Assembly: GCA_000727475.1 (NCBI GenBank)
Contig: KL647301.1
Span: forward strand, 372,001-436,000
Direction of reading: 5' to 3'
From: Sarcocystis neurona
Taxonomy: Eukaryota > Apicomplexa > Conoidasida > Eucoccidiorida > Sarcocystidae
DNA length: 64,000 bases
The position numbers and the translations under genes are program-made. The notes below the pieces were generated by a model, which was not told where the DNA came from, made no database searches, and was given only the letters and a program-made list of their open reading frames with translations. Shown here in pieces: positions 13,501 through 27,800 of the stretch; position 1 is the first letter of the stretch; each line of letters begins with the position of its first letter.

Positions 13501-16146
13501 GCTATTGCTGCTGCTATTGCTGTTCGTGCTGCCGCTGCTGTAGCTGTTCGTGCTGCGTCTGGCGCCGAGAGCCCGAGACCCGGTACCTCAAGTTTTTGCA
13601 GTGTACGTGCACCGCAGAGCAAGACCCGTCCGCCAGTTCACGTAGTGTGTGACCTCGCTTTCTTTAAACTCTCATTACGTACACGTATACATAGACATAT
13701 GTACAGACTCTCTCTCTGTATCATATATGTATATATAAACATACGTCTGGTGGTGCTGCCGTTGTGTTGCCCTTTATTTGCTGCTGCTGCTGCTGCTTCT
13801 GCCGTCAGGGGTCTGCGGGTATATTGCCGTAAAAGAGGCGACGAAAGAGCAGCTGCTGCAGTGTGCGCTGGAATACCTGTATCCCTGTCGCTCGCTGGAC
13901 CCGCGTCTCTACGGTCAGTTTCTTGAAAGAAAAGTACCTCCTCAAAGTGGGGTGTACGTACACTAGAAAAGAACCAATTATCCGCGTGTATGTGAAAGAG
14001 ACCTACCTACACAGATAGGGAAACACGTATAGTGAAGAGACACGATGTCACAACCACTGAGGTGTACGTACACTCGAGGAATCGTACAAAATTCTTATTG
14101 ACACAAGGACATACGTAACATGCACAACTCTCTTTGCATGCATATACATATATATATACATACGAGAATTCCCATGTGTGTACACACGTACATATACATA
14201 TATATATATATGCAATGTACAGAGACACCATATACTGCTTGAGAGGGCGGATGGTTGTTGCTTTGTGGTGTAGCTACACCGGAAAACGTGGGGTGCCGCC
14301 TTGTGTCTTGGCCCCTCGGAGCCACACGCAGAGAACTTCATTTCTTAACGTGTGCAGATCCGCTTCTACTTAATTATCACATGTTTCTCCCTCTGTGCCT
14401 CGCCGCGTTCTTTCTTCTTCTCTGTACATGTTTTTGTAGAGGGAGGTTGTTGGCCAGGATGAGGGAGCAGCCCGCCGGGTGTATGTACACTGGAAGCGTC
14501 ACTTGAGATGCGTACGTCCAGGAGAGCGCCGACTCCGTGTCTTGCTGCTTAGCTGCCCCTTTGCACGAGTGTGACACTTAACCTCGCATATATCTGTTTA
14601 CGTATAAGCCAAAAGTTTCCGTTTGATGAAGTGCGTATTGCCTTCTTGTTGTCCTTCTGTTGGTGCCTGTGGCGCCTTCTCTTGGCTTCCTCACGTTTCC
14701 CTACTTTTCTCTCTGTATGTCTCATTCTGTTGAACTACGTGAGGCTCTGTATTCCTCCCACGTTTCCGTTCCCTTCCCTATGTGTGTCTCTGTGTCTGTC
14801 TTTCCGTAGAGTTGTATGGGGCTCTGTATTACGTCCGGCTCGGAGACAAGGCGAAGATTCCAACGACGGTGGCGGCGCCGCCGTCTCCGGCGCCGGAGTT
14901 CCTCCCTCCGGGGGAGATTTGGAGCCCGTGGCTGCGGCCCGGGGCCTTCACGCCGTTCAAGCCTGAGCCGGCCGTCTCGCCGTTTGAAAAGGGGATTGAA
15001 GAGACGAAGGCAGCCATTGCAAAGGCAGAAGCAGAAGCAGCGGCAGCAGGACCGAAGGAGGGTGCCGAGCCTGCACCAGAAAAAGCGAAGGTCGCCGCCG
15101 CAGCGGTGCCGAAAGTGGGAAAACCAGCAGCAGCTGCAGCGGCGGTCAAGAGAGTCGGGAAGCCAGCTGAAGTAGCGGCGAAGCCGGCCGCTGCAGCGCC
15201 AGGTGAGCAGACAGTGCCCCTGTCTTCATGCTGCAGCTCCGGGGCGAAACAGCAGCGCGCAGAGACAGCAGCACCAGCAGCAAGAAAGGAAACAGGATGC
15301 GCAGCAAGAAAGCAAACAGGATGCGCAGCAAGCAAGCAAACAGCAGCTGCTGCAGCAGTAGCAAGAAAGCAAACAGCAGCAGCAGCGAGAAAGCAAACAG
15401 CAGCAGCAGCAAGGAAGTAAACAGCAGCAGCAGCAAGGACGTTAACAGCAGCAGCAACGACAGTATTCGTATGCAGACTGGAAGGCGACACAGGCCGAAA
15501 GAGAAGGAGGAGCAGTTGCAGCAAGAGAAGTGTGCGGCTGAGAAGACCGCAAGAAGCTGCAGCCCCAGCAGCAGAAGCGGCAGTCGCACGAGATTTCCAG
15601 CAGCAACGGGGGGAGAGCAGCTGCAGCAGCAGCGAACCAACATCAGCAGCAGTTCAACGAAGTGGCAGCAGGTGATGCGTTTCTCTCTGGAAATCCTGAC
15701 ACGCCTCGCGCTCCGCTCTGTCCACCAATCACTTTCTCTATCTGTCGCTCATGGACGCACCTGCAACTTAAGAAGTAGTGGAGTCTGCTGCATGTCCTCG
15801 AGACACCCAACCTGTACATCCTCACCCACGTGAAAATTTGTATATATCTGCAGCAGAACCGTACACACATGAATCTACCCGTCTCCGTGTGTCTCTCCAT
15901 AGAGAGAGAGTTATAAGAATAACTACGCATATATATAAATAAGTCGGCGTTGCTACCGGCACATGCATGCAGTCATATTTGCTGCAGAGCAACTTGTAGA
16001 GAGCCGTTAGACTGCGAGACTCGATTTCTTTGACAGCTCGAGCAGAGATGTTCCTGCGTGGCCCTTGTGTGTTTAGAAAAAGGAAATGTGGGCCCCCATA
16101 CACTCTGCTCAATATCTTCAACTTTACTGTGGACATTTTAACTATG

Positions 16147-16180
<34 letters not shown>

Positions 16181-17229
16181 CACATATGTGGAAGTGCTAC
16201 ACGTGTATACGGAAGTACTAACTACTGGGTATATATACGAGAGTGCTAACTATCCACCTATATATATATATGGAATCCCTAAGCTTCTACAGGGAACTTC
16301 CAGCCATATAGCTACACACGTATATATATACATATATGTATATATGTATATATACATACATATATGTGTATATATATACATATATATTTGTATGAGGTTG
16401 TACAGATATGTAGCATACACATACGTATATACTTGTATATATGCATATATATATATATGTGTGTATAGGTGGAAATTGTGAACTCATACATCGAATAGAC
16501 ACATACGTCCTTTTATATATATACATGCATATCCATATATATATATATACATATATATATATAAATATGTCATGTTCAGTTTTGAGCGTACACATGTATA
16601 TATATATATATAACTTAGGCCCACGTCTATGGGAAATCGAGCGATAGAGGAACACACACATACTGAGAAGAGAAATACTGCGGCACCCCCCCGATGTGTA
16701 TATGTATACTTGCGTACAAATAAACATGTATGTGTATAGATTGCATGCACAAGTATACTTATACGTACATATATATAAATGTCTGTGTACACGAATACGC
16801 ACACGTCCGCCAGCAATGCGATAGAAAGTATCGATGGCAAACTCAACGAGAGAGGAAATGGCCGGCTTCGAGAGGAGAGACACTGCAGCGGTGTTCCAGT
16901 CATATGTACAGGTATATGCAAATACGACAACATATACATACATCGCATGCAGAAAGGTAGCTACACATATAATATACGTATATATATGTATATGCATGCA
17001 TAGATGGCTATAGGTACACATGCACGTGCGCACATGCACACGTACTTCCAAGCCCCACTCGAGTATGTGTGTACTTCTGTATTGATTTATCTCTTGTTGG
17101 TGGTCCATTGATAGATGTGCATGTCTTTTCTTCTCACCCGTGGGAGAAAAAGACGTTCCCTACTTACTTGTCAATATATACACCTCCACACATATGTAAA
17201 TGATAGGTTCGGTCTATCTCCCCATATAC

Positions 17230-17261
<32 letters not shown>

Positions 17262-20200
17262 GTGCGTATGGTAGGTTTCATCTATCTGTGAGATACGTGT
17301 ATCTGTAAGGAGTGAGGAAGAAGAGGTTGTCGCGAATTTATGGAGGAACAAAAAACGTACGGCTTGTCTTCTCTACAGCCACGTCGTCGTCAGGGTGTAC
17401 GTACACCCGGCTGCTGCATGCAGCGCGGCAAGAACTTCTCTTCCCCTTGTCGCGTTTCCTTCAGAACAGGAGACGTTCGGTTGCGACAGCTATGCCTCTT
17501 CTCTGTTGCTTTCAGCTACCCGTTTCTTCTACACTCACACACCTATGCATCGACCTACGCAGATATATATAGCTATTTGTGTATCCAGGAACGTCCATGT
17601 GTATCTTCTCGGAGATGTATATGTGTGTGTACACGTACAAGTGTGTGGCCGTGGACCCGAGGCGTGTACGTTTCCGCGCGTGTGAGTATATCCATCGTCA
17701 AGAATATTCCTGGAGGCTCTTTTCCCTTCTTCTCCTTACTCTTCCTGTTTACATATATCCCCCCCCTATGCTGCTGCTCCTGGTCCTACTCCTGCTGCGG
17801 TTGCTGCTGCTATTGCTCTTGCTGCAGCTGTCGCTACTCCTGCAGCTGTCGCTGCTCCTGCAGCTGTCGCTACTCCTGCTGCTGTCGCTACTCCTGCTGT
17901 TGCTAGTCCTGCTGCGGTTCCTGCTACTCTTGCTGATAGTGCTTCTCCTGCTGTTGAGACGCCTGCAGCTGCATTTGCTCCTCTTTCTGCTATGGCTCCC
18001 GCTGCTCCTGTTGCTCCTCCTCCTACTGCGGCTGGTGCTCGTTCTGCTGCTGCTGACGCTTCTGCTGCTGTCAGTGCCTCTGGCGGGGGTGGTGCGGCAA
18101 CCGCGGCAACCGCGGCTCTCTGGCTGCGCGCGTGCCTTTGTTGAGCTCTTCTGCGAGACTCTACTGCCGCTGTGCTGCTGCTGCTGGTGCTGTTGTGCTT
18201 GTGTGTCAGAGGTGGGGAAGAAGGCGGAAGCAGCAGCGGCGGAGAAGAAGAAAGCCGTCGCAGCCCCGGCAGCAGCAGAGAAGAAAGTTGCGGAAGGCGC
18301 CAAGGTGCCGCTCGAGGGAGTGGAACTGCTGGTGAAAAGTGTCAAAGAATTCAAGCGTCCTGCTGCGTCAAAGGTGCAGAGTCTGCGTGTGGCCTGCAGG
18401 TAGGGAGAAGAGAAAGCGCAGACCCACAGCAAGAAGAAGAACTTTCTTCAAAGAAGATGGGAGGGGAAAGCGAAGGCGTAGAGACACACATGCGAGTGCA
18501 GAGGCCACACGAAAGAGGACAGGGGAGGAGCAGCAGGTTGAAGGGGACAATGTGGGAAGCCAAAGAAACAGAGGGCGGGCGCATACCGAAGAAGTGGACG
18601 ATAGAGCGGGCAAGCGCGGACGGGCGGCGGGCCATGGAAGTCATGCGTGACTTCCCCGCCCAGGGAATCGAATGGTCCGCAGAAGGAGAGACACACATAA
18701 GTCCCCAGCAGCCACTTCAGCAAGAAGCGCACGTGTTGCAGTCGCAGGCGTGTACCCACCGGTGACGAGAAATGCGTGCCTGCCCGCGGGACGGGACCCA
18801 GCAGCAGCAGCAGCAGAAAGTGGGACACACACGGAAGGCAGGCGTCTGTGACCGCGCTTGACCCGCAGCAGCAGCAGCAGGACAGGGCCACGTACTTTTT
18901 GAACAGAGAAGAGCTGCTGCAGCAGAATACGAACGCCGAGATAACTGCCGCACTCGAGCGTATAGAGACTTCTGCAGTTCGAGCTTCTCCCTTTCGCACG
19001 CACACACACAGGTGTGGAAATGTAGCGGCTAAAGAGACAGAGAGCAGGACAGAAGGAGAAGTTCCCCTGGGCGTGGTCTCCCTACAGAAGCAGAAGTTTA
19101 CAGATGGAAATGCAGGCGTACACACAACAAACAACTGCCCCATACCTGCAACGCTGAACCTGCCCTCTATCTGTGTGCATGTATAAAGTGCTGTAAAACT
19201 TCGCTTCTCTTCTCCAATATATACATATATATGTGTGTAAACTGCATACACCTACGTGCTTCTGTGTGCCAGCCGGTGTATATATATATATATATATATA
19301 CACGTATACATATGTATATGTATATGTATAATATGTGTAAGCAGGATACTTCTACATGCTTCTGTGTGCGAACCGGCGCATATATATATATATGTATATG
19401 TGTAAAATGCATACCCGTATGTGCTGCATACATGTATATATATATACACGTGTATGTATGCCTCGTGGTTGGTGTGTAGTGCCAGAGGTACATACCCTTT
19501 TAGGTGCGTCTAACTGCTGTTGATCTCTGCGCTTGTTTCTCCGTATATATACTGGGAAACTGCATGCCCGTACTTGCCTCTGCATGGTATGTGGAGGTCC
19601 ATCCACTTGTAAATATATATATGTATGTGAATATGTATGTATACATACATAAAATGTGTACACACATGTGGACCTCTCTGTTGGTCTGCGCATGCACCAG
19701 CAGCTCGGCCGCATCTCTCCGTCTCTCTGCGTGTGAGTCGGTAGCTTCATCTCGGCGGGCATGTGCATGCGTGTGTATGTACGTGGGCAGACACTTCCTT
19801 TTTTTGTCGACTTGCTGCTGTTGACTGCACGTGCGGGCGTCTCTTGCGAGGGAGGGGCACGGACGTCTTTCTTGCTGAGAAATGCGGCGGTGTAGACGGC
19901 CACGCCAGCAGCAACGCTGCCCTCGTCCTCACGTGTCTTCCACGAGGAAGGCTGGGGCTCGCCAGCTCGCGTTTTTTTTCTCGTCTCGAGGGAAGTGCAC
20001 GTCTCCGCTTTCCGTCTTCTCTGTCTCTTCTACCCACCCACCAAGTCCCACGCGTTTCCTTGCAGCAGGAGCAGCAGCTGCGATTGCGCACCTCTCGTGC
20101 ATGCATGTGACACGGCCCCGCTGCGTTGCTGTTCAAGACGTCTTCTCTGAGCCAGAGGGCACCTCTACGTCTGGCCGATGACGCGAAGAGATGTAGACCC

Positions 20201-23200
20201 TGGGCGGAGAAGAACAAATCAACGGATAGACTGCATGCGCGTGCGAGTTACACTGCCGCCCTTTGCTGCTGTCTGTTTTGCTCTGTGTCTGCTTGTGTGT
20301 GTTGGGGTCTACCTTTGCGTCTGCTCGCGCAGGTTGGAAGGCGAATCTGCAGCGGAAATGAAGAGAAAGGACGGCCGCTTCTCTGCTGTCGAGAAGGCAA
20401 GTAGCTCTGCTGGGTCCCACGCACATACGCACACATGCATGCCGTTGCCGAAAAGTGTGAACTCGTACTACAGCGGCCGCACGTGCGTCTTCGTATTCCA
20501 TCTTCTCCTGATGGCACATATACAGAGGCATGTGGAGGTGTGCATGCATGAGTAATGTACGCATGAGGACGAGTCTGCCGATGTACGTATGCGCATGCGT
20601 GAGTGTGAAGAGGATTGGTGGGCTGTACGCATTACGCATATGCAGCAACAGTAGCAGTTTCGAATACCGCACACAAGTGGACGAGCCAAGTGAGGGTTGC
20701 TGCTTCTGCTGCTGCTGGTGAAAGAGTCGAATTGTCAAGCAACAGATCAGCTTTGCTGTGGGGCGCGGTTACTTCCTGAAGGCTTTATTTTTAGTTGCTG
20801 CTGCTGCTGCTTCTGTTGCTGGTGTTGGAAGACTAAAATGGTCCTGCTGCAAACGAACTCTGCTGTGGAGTGCTTTTACTTCTCCAAGACTTCACTGTTA
20901 TGAGCTGCTTCTGCTCCGCGGCTTCTGCTGCTCCTTCTGCTGCTCTTCTTCTGGACCTGCTGCTTCTGCTTTGCTGCCACTCTGCCTCTCTGCGCGTTCT
21001 GTTTCTCCGTACCTTGCTGCTGCCACCGACCCTCTTGCGGCCGCTGCCGGCGCTCCGACGGAGGCACTGCTACTGCTTTTCTTCTCGTCTCCACTGCAGA
21101 GGACTCTACACGTTATTTCGCTACTGCCGCTGCTGCTGCTGCCTCAGTTGAAGACTCTGTTCCACCCCCTGGTGCGGCGAATCGAAGCTGCTACCGCTAC
21201 AGCCTCGGCGCCGCGTCGTAGAGCGGCGCTGCTATACCGTGCTGCGGCTGGTACTGCTGATGCCGCGTTCGCCGCTCTTCTTGTTCATGTGGGGTGCTGC
21301 AGCTGTTGCTGTTTGTAGAAGTTGCTGCTGCTACGTACGTGTGCTCTAACTCGTGATGCTGCTCACCCTGCTGCTGCTGTCTCTACCAGTGTACGTTGCT
21401 GCTGGTTCGCTGCTGCGTGGATATGTGGACGATAAGAGGCAGCTATACTCCTCACTGCTGTAGTAGTATTATTATTAATAGTAGTACCTGCTGCTGCTGT
21501 TTTGCTCGTCAAGTGTCGCTGCTGTGATTAATAGTCGCTGGTACTGCCACTGCTAAAGAGCACCTGCTGCTGATAAAGACAGCCACTGCTAACTGGTCCT
21601 CCGGTTGGCTGCCGCCGCCGTTGCTGCTTCCTCCCACTGCCGCTGGTGCTGCTGCTCCTAACGCAGTCTACTGCTGCTGCTAGGAGCGGTAGGAGAAGGA
21701 GGAGTAGTGGAAGTCTTTTTCACTGCTGCTACTGCTGCTACTGCCAGACGGGCTGCTGCTACTGCTGCTACTGCCGGACAGGCTGCTGCTACCGCTGCTA
21801 GTGCCAGCAAGGCTGTTGCTGCTGTTGCGGTCCGTGTGCTGCTGCGGGGAGTGCTGTTGCTCGCGTAGCTGTTGCTGATATTGCTGTTGCTGCTGCTGAT
21901 TCTGCCGGTGCTGATGGGGCCGCTGCTGATATTGCTGATCTTGGTAACGCTGCTGCTGCAGATGGAAGGAAGCGCGGGAAATGAGTCTGCCACGTTGAAC
22001 TTGCGGGTGGCGTTCAAACCCATCCCCCCGCGAAGAGGTGGTCTGCCGCAGAAATTCCTCATCGACGTCTACGATGACAAAGGGGTATCGCTATCTTCCC
22101 TGCTCAAACTATATACATCCATTTCTTTCTCTGTGAATGGAAAGCAAAGACCCATACAGCCAGACAGAGAGACATAAATATAGACACACACAGCATACAA
22201 CTAAATATACGCATATACATATATATATATATATATGTGGAAGTTTGCATGCATGTGCGGGTATGTGAAATACGGAGCATTTAAGCTTGTGTACATATAT
22301 ACACAATATACATATAAATGTATGCGGAAGAATGTAAATGTGTGGATGTCTGCGAATGCGGGAGAAGTGGAGCATACGCATAGAATCGACCAACCTCTAT
22401 CTATCTACCTATCTATCTACCTATCTATATATATATATGTATGTATATGTATATCTGTGTCTATCTACCTAGATGTATATCTCTATATTTATATGTGTAT
22501 CCGGTCTTCTTTTTGTTCTGCAAGTCGTCTTTTCCTTCTTTTTATCTTCTGTCTTACCTGTGCGCCACTATGTGTGTCGATCTTGCGTCCATACATACCT
22601 GCGATGCACCGGCCAGGAGCGCGGTTTCGACAAGAAGCAACTCCGTCCCTCAGTCGCAGGCCTCTGCGCCTTTGCCAAGGGAGACGTATTTGTTGTTATT
22701 TGCTGGTTGAGCCACATTCTCCATACTCAGTTTCCTCGTTTGATGTTCGCTTGACCCTAGGAAAGTTGCATGCATATACATATATATGGAGAGAGGGAGA
22801 GGCAGATACATAGGAGGTAGATGGATAGATAGGTGGTAGTACTTATGCAGGTGTGCTAGATATACGGGAGATTGTGTAGGTTGACGTAGATGGATATATA
22901 GATGGACATATAGATATAAGTAGGTGGATGAATATATGAGTAGATAGGTAGATCTACTGAAAAGAGATATACATACACATATATATTTATATATATGTAT
23001 GTGTATACTTAGGTAGATATAGATACATAGACGTAGATAGATATCTATGTAGATAGGCATACGTAGTTAGATGTAGGAAGATAGATTTAGGGAAGTAGAT
23101 ACATTGGGTAGATACACAAACAGACACAGATACATGTATACACACGTATAGACAGATAGACGTGGGTCGATACATATAAAAGATATAGAGATATATGAAG

Positions 23201-24806
23201 AGGGGCAGCTGTACGTGGATAGGGAGGTAAGTAGATGCACACAGACCGATATACACAAATAGGTATGCATAGATGATAACTCAAGAAGGATAGACATAGG
23301 TAGACCAATAGATATAGGTACGTACATAGGCGTGGATATAGGCACATATATATATATATATATGTAGACAGGTAGATAGAATGACAGAAGTAGATAGGTC
23401 GATATAGATAGGTGTAGAAAGGCAGATATAGATAGATGTGCGTGGACAGATATATATACAGGTAGATGAATAGACATATACATATAGCAGATATAGGTAG
23501 TCATAGATAGATAGATAGATACAGATAGATGAGTTTACGTAAGTAAATATCGAAAGGCAGATGTAGGTAGATGTTCATAGATAGGTACACACATATATAT
23601 ATATATATATATGTATAGATGTATAGATACAGATAGATGGCTATACGTAGGTAGGTATAGAAGGATAGATATAGGTTGATAGATAGATAGTAGACACAGA
23701 TGAACAGCTATAGATAGGTATAGGTATAGATAGGCTATGAATATAGACATACGTGTAGATAGGTAGACACAGATAGATAAGTGGATCTAGTGGATAGGCA
23801 GACATATAGGTGAATATAGCTGAATAGAAGGAGATAGATATTTAGATAGATGTAGATAAATTTACTAGTGTGAAGGATCGATGTCTATGTATGTATTCAC
23901 GTATAGATAGATGTAGGTAGACACAGATGGATCTTTTTCTGTGCAGCCCTGCTGCGTGTTATCTCTGTGAATCGATGCGCAGATTTTCATCGAAGTAGCT
24001 GCTGTGAAGCACGGCTGTTGTGGATGTGTAGTGCTCCTCCCCCTTTTCCTCGTCCACAAATGGATCTGCTTTAAATAGGAAGCTCCCCCCTTCGAAGTGT
24101 GGAGCTTCTCGCGGTTGCTGCGTCTTCTCCGAAGGGCTGGCCACACCTGCACGCAGCGGCAGTGCCCGTCTTGCTGCTGCTGGGCGTTGTGTCTGTTTTT
24201 CTGCAGTTCTCCGCACTCGGGAAGGCAGAGAAACTCTTCACAGATCCCGACACTTTGAAGGAGGATGCTGCATGGTAATGCATGCACTGACGAACCACGA
24301 CGACTCTCTATTTCCGTCAAACGACCCCTTCTGCATGCTTCCCGCGTTGTCCCTGTATCTCCATATTGCCAGCAAGTAGTACACCACCCTGCCTAGAGAT
24401 GCTGCGCACATATCATACATACGGTAATATATATTTATAATAATATGGACGTATAAGTAAATACATACACATACACGTGGACGTAGAATGTGTGCGTCAT
24501 GACGAAGAGAAAAAGTCGATGGTGCCATGTGGACGGGTGGTTGAGCAACCCGCCGCACGTGTCGAAAAATGATGCGCTCCTACCAAAACGACACTCGAAA
24601 TTTACACAATGAGCAGATGCACAAGTTCATATATATACAGCCGTCAGCAGAAATATATATATATATATGGACATATATATATCTATGTCTAGATAGACTA
24701 CGCATATATATATATATGCACATTGGCAGAGACACACATATATGTATCTGTACGTAGATATACCAAGCAATATATATATATATATATATATATGTATATG
24801 CACGAG

Positions 24807-24848
<42 letters not shown>

Positions 24849-27800
24849 CGAACGTCAGCAGAGACACTCATGTATGTATGTGTACATAGATGGACTAGGC
24901 ACATATATATATATATATATATTTTGATGTATGTATGTATCCACGTCTTCAGGACACAAGTGATTACATGTAAGTATGTACGTATATATATTATTTCGTA
25001 CGTTAAAGTATATATAGTCGGGGATAAGATGGATCTCTTTCTCTGTCGTATGAATACGTGTATATATATATGCGTATATGTATATGTGTAAATGTGTATG
25101 TATCATACTATGTACGCATAATACAATTCTGTGAAAGGAATGAATATACAGCTTTCTTCTCTCTATGTATATATAATGTGCATAGGTGTATATATGTACA
25201 TACGTACATGTGGGAATATACGTATGTGTGTATACATATATAGTTAGTATGTACGTGTGATATATATATATATATATATATGCACCCCTAGTGTTCTCCT
25301 TGCCAACGTGTATGTAAGCGACTGTGCCCTCATCTTCTCCTTTTTTCCGCTAGCCCATGAATTCCTCTACCACAAACATATGTGCCGGTCTATCTATCTA
25401 TCTATATATATAGTATGTACACCTATGTATATCTTACACCAATACATATATATATGTACTTTTTATATCTGGGCGTTGACTGCGCTTGTATACTTATGAT
25501 TCGTGTCTCTGACTATCTACATGTGTCAACACATATATGTGTATACTGGTGAGTCTGTCTGTGTCTCTCTATATAAATGTATGGAGGTAAGTTGATACGA
25601 GCATATTTGAGTCTATGTGTGTACTGGTAAGTCACTATATATTTGTACATTGTGTGGATATGTTGATGCCGGCTTGTGTGTGTACAGATGAATTTGTATA
25701 TATACGTGTACGTATACACACATATATATATATACATATGTGTGGGTAAGTTGATCCGAGTATACGCGTATACTGGTGAGTCTGTACGTATGTGTATACG
25801 TAAACAGATATTTATGTGGGTGTGTTGATACCAGCATGTTTGTATACCTGGTGAATACATACGTGTATATTTACGTTGGGAGATTGATACGAGGATGCGT
25901 ACATATTGAAGACTTTGTATATATATATATATACACACGTACTCATGTGGGGACGTTGATATGAGTGTCTGTGTGTATACTGATACATTTGTATGTATAT
26001 ATATATGTAAGTCGATACCAATGTGTGTGTATGCTAGTGCATTTGTATATCTATATATATACATATATGTATGTATATGTGGTAAAGGTGATGGTAGTAT
26101 ATAGGCTGTGTCTGGCTTGGTGTGAATGCTGCTGCTGCTGCGTGTGTATGTGTTCCCCAGGGAGGTGAAGGATACTGCCGGCAAAGTCATCGGTGGGTCC
26201 CGCCGTGTAGAGATTTCTTTGTCTTCCTGCTGCGTTTATTACTACCCCAATATCGAACTACATACATATATACATCTATATATATAGCCCACACATAAGG
26301 AAGTAGCTACGAGTGCTCCATATGCGTTGGGTTCCACATACGTTTATATATATACTGATCATACGTAAGAAATATCTATAAGTGCCGTGTGTACGTAGGA
26401 CTGGAGGTATATGTACGTAGAGTCCGTATTCGTAAGAAAATACCTATGCATGCCATATGTAGGGAGGACTCTACATGCATACATAGTACAACCCTGTATA
26501 TGCGTGTGTGGATATATATATATATATATAGGTACACATAGATGTATAGATTCGAATACAGATGTATACGAATGGTCCTCCCCTTGTATAGAAGAGTTTG
26601 TGTTTACGCGCAAGAGTTTGTGCACGCTCTCGTATTTCTCTACACGCTTTGTACGTCTACCTACATACATGTACCTGCCTGTGTTGTATTCAGATCATAA
26701 CATATACAGGTGTATATATATATATATATATATATGTCTGTGAATACATAGACAGACACAGAGATACTTTTAAGGTGTGTGTATGTGTGTGTGTGTGTGT
26801 AGATAGATCAGGAAGTGTACGTACGTACGTATTGTATGCATATGTCTATGTTCGCATACATGCGCGTACGTATGTAACACATACATATATATATAGATGT
26901 ATATATAGTATATATAAATATGCGTACATATCTACATACATATATATATATATCGGGAGATAAGCCAACAGGGTGTATGCAATCCTCTAGAATTTATAGG
27001 AGGACGTGGACACGGATAGCTGTCGAGTGACGTACGATGCCCTGCGCCTGCTGCGACGCACATTTCTATTCAGCTCTACGTATACACATATATTTATATA
27101 TCGTTAGAGAGGGAGATAAACAGACACACGCAGATCTATATATATATATGAGTGTCCAGAGAGAAAGACAGATAAAGAAATGGATGTATAGAGTTCTACA
27201 TGTATATATATACGTAAATCGGCTATCTATCGACCGGAAGAGAGGGATAAAGACAGAGAGAGCAGGACACACACACACACACATGCACACACACACGCAT
27301 ATAGATACATACGTGCACGAACGCAGATATCCACGACCTTGGTGGACAGAGACAGGTCTGTACCTTTTCGTTTCTCTACGTTTGTTTGTATAGGCGGAGA
27401 TGCAAAACTGCAACTGGATGCCATAGAGAGTGTCATCTTATTGATAGACCTTTGTGTGTCCCTGCACAACTATTTACACCTAACTCTGTATCTGTCTCAG
27501 TCCAATAGAAGTATACTCATGCTTATACATACACTTTCAACTATAAGTGTATGTGTGTATGTATATTTGTATGTGTGTATGTGTGTGTGTATGTATATAT
27601 GCATGGATGTATGCACGTGTGTATGTCTGTATGTGTGCATGTGTCTATGTGTATGTGTGTACATGTATCTACATATGGATGTGTATATATGTATGTATAT
27701 ATGCAGGTAAAGGCCATACATACATGTATGCATATATATGCGTATGCCTGCGTACATGTGTATACATAGGTGAAGTGTGACCACACATGTAAATATTTAT

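Noticed and set aside
22660..22705. Exon-like segment ASAPLPRETYLLLFAG between C2-like exons
   Set aside because: 46 nt, not a multiple of three; inclusion breaks the phase between exons at 21962 and 24207, which fit each other directly.
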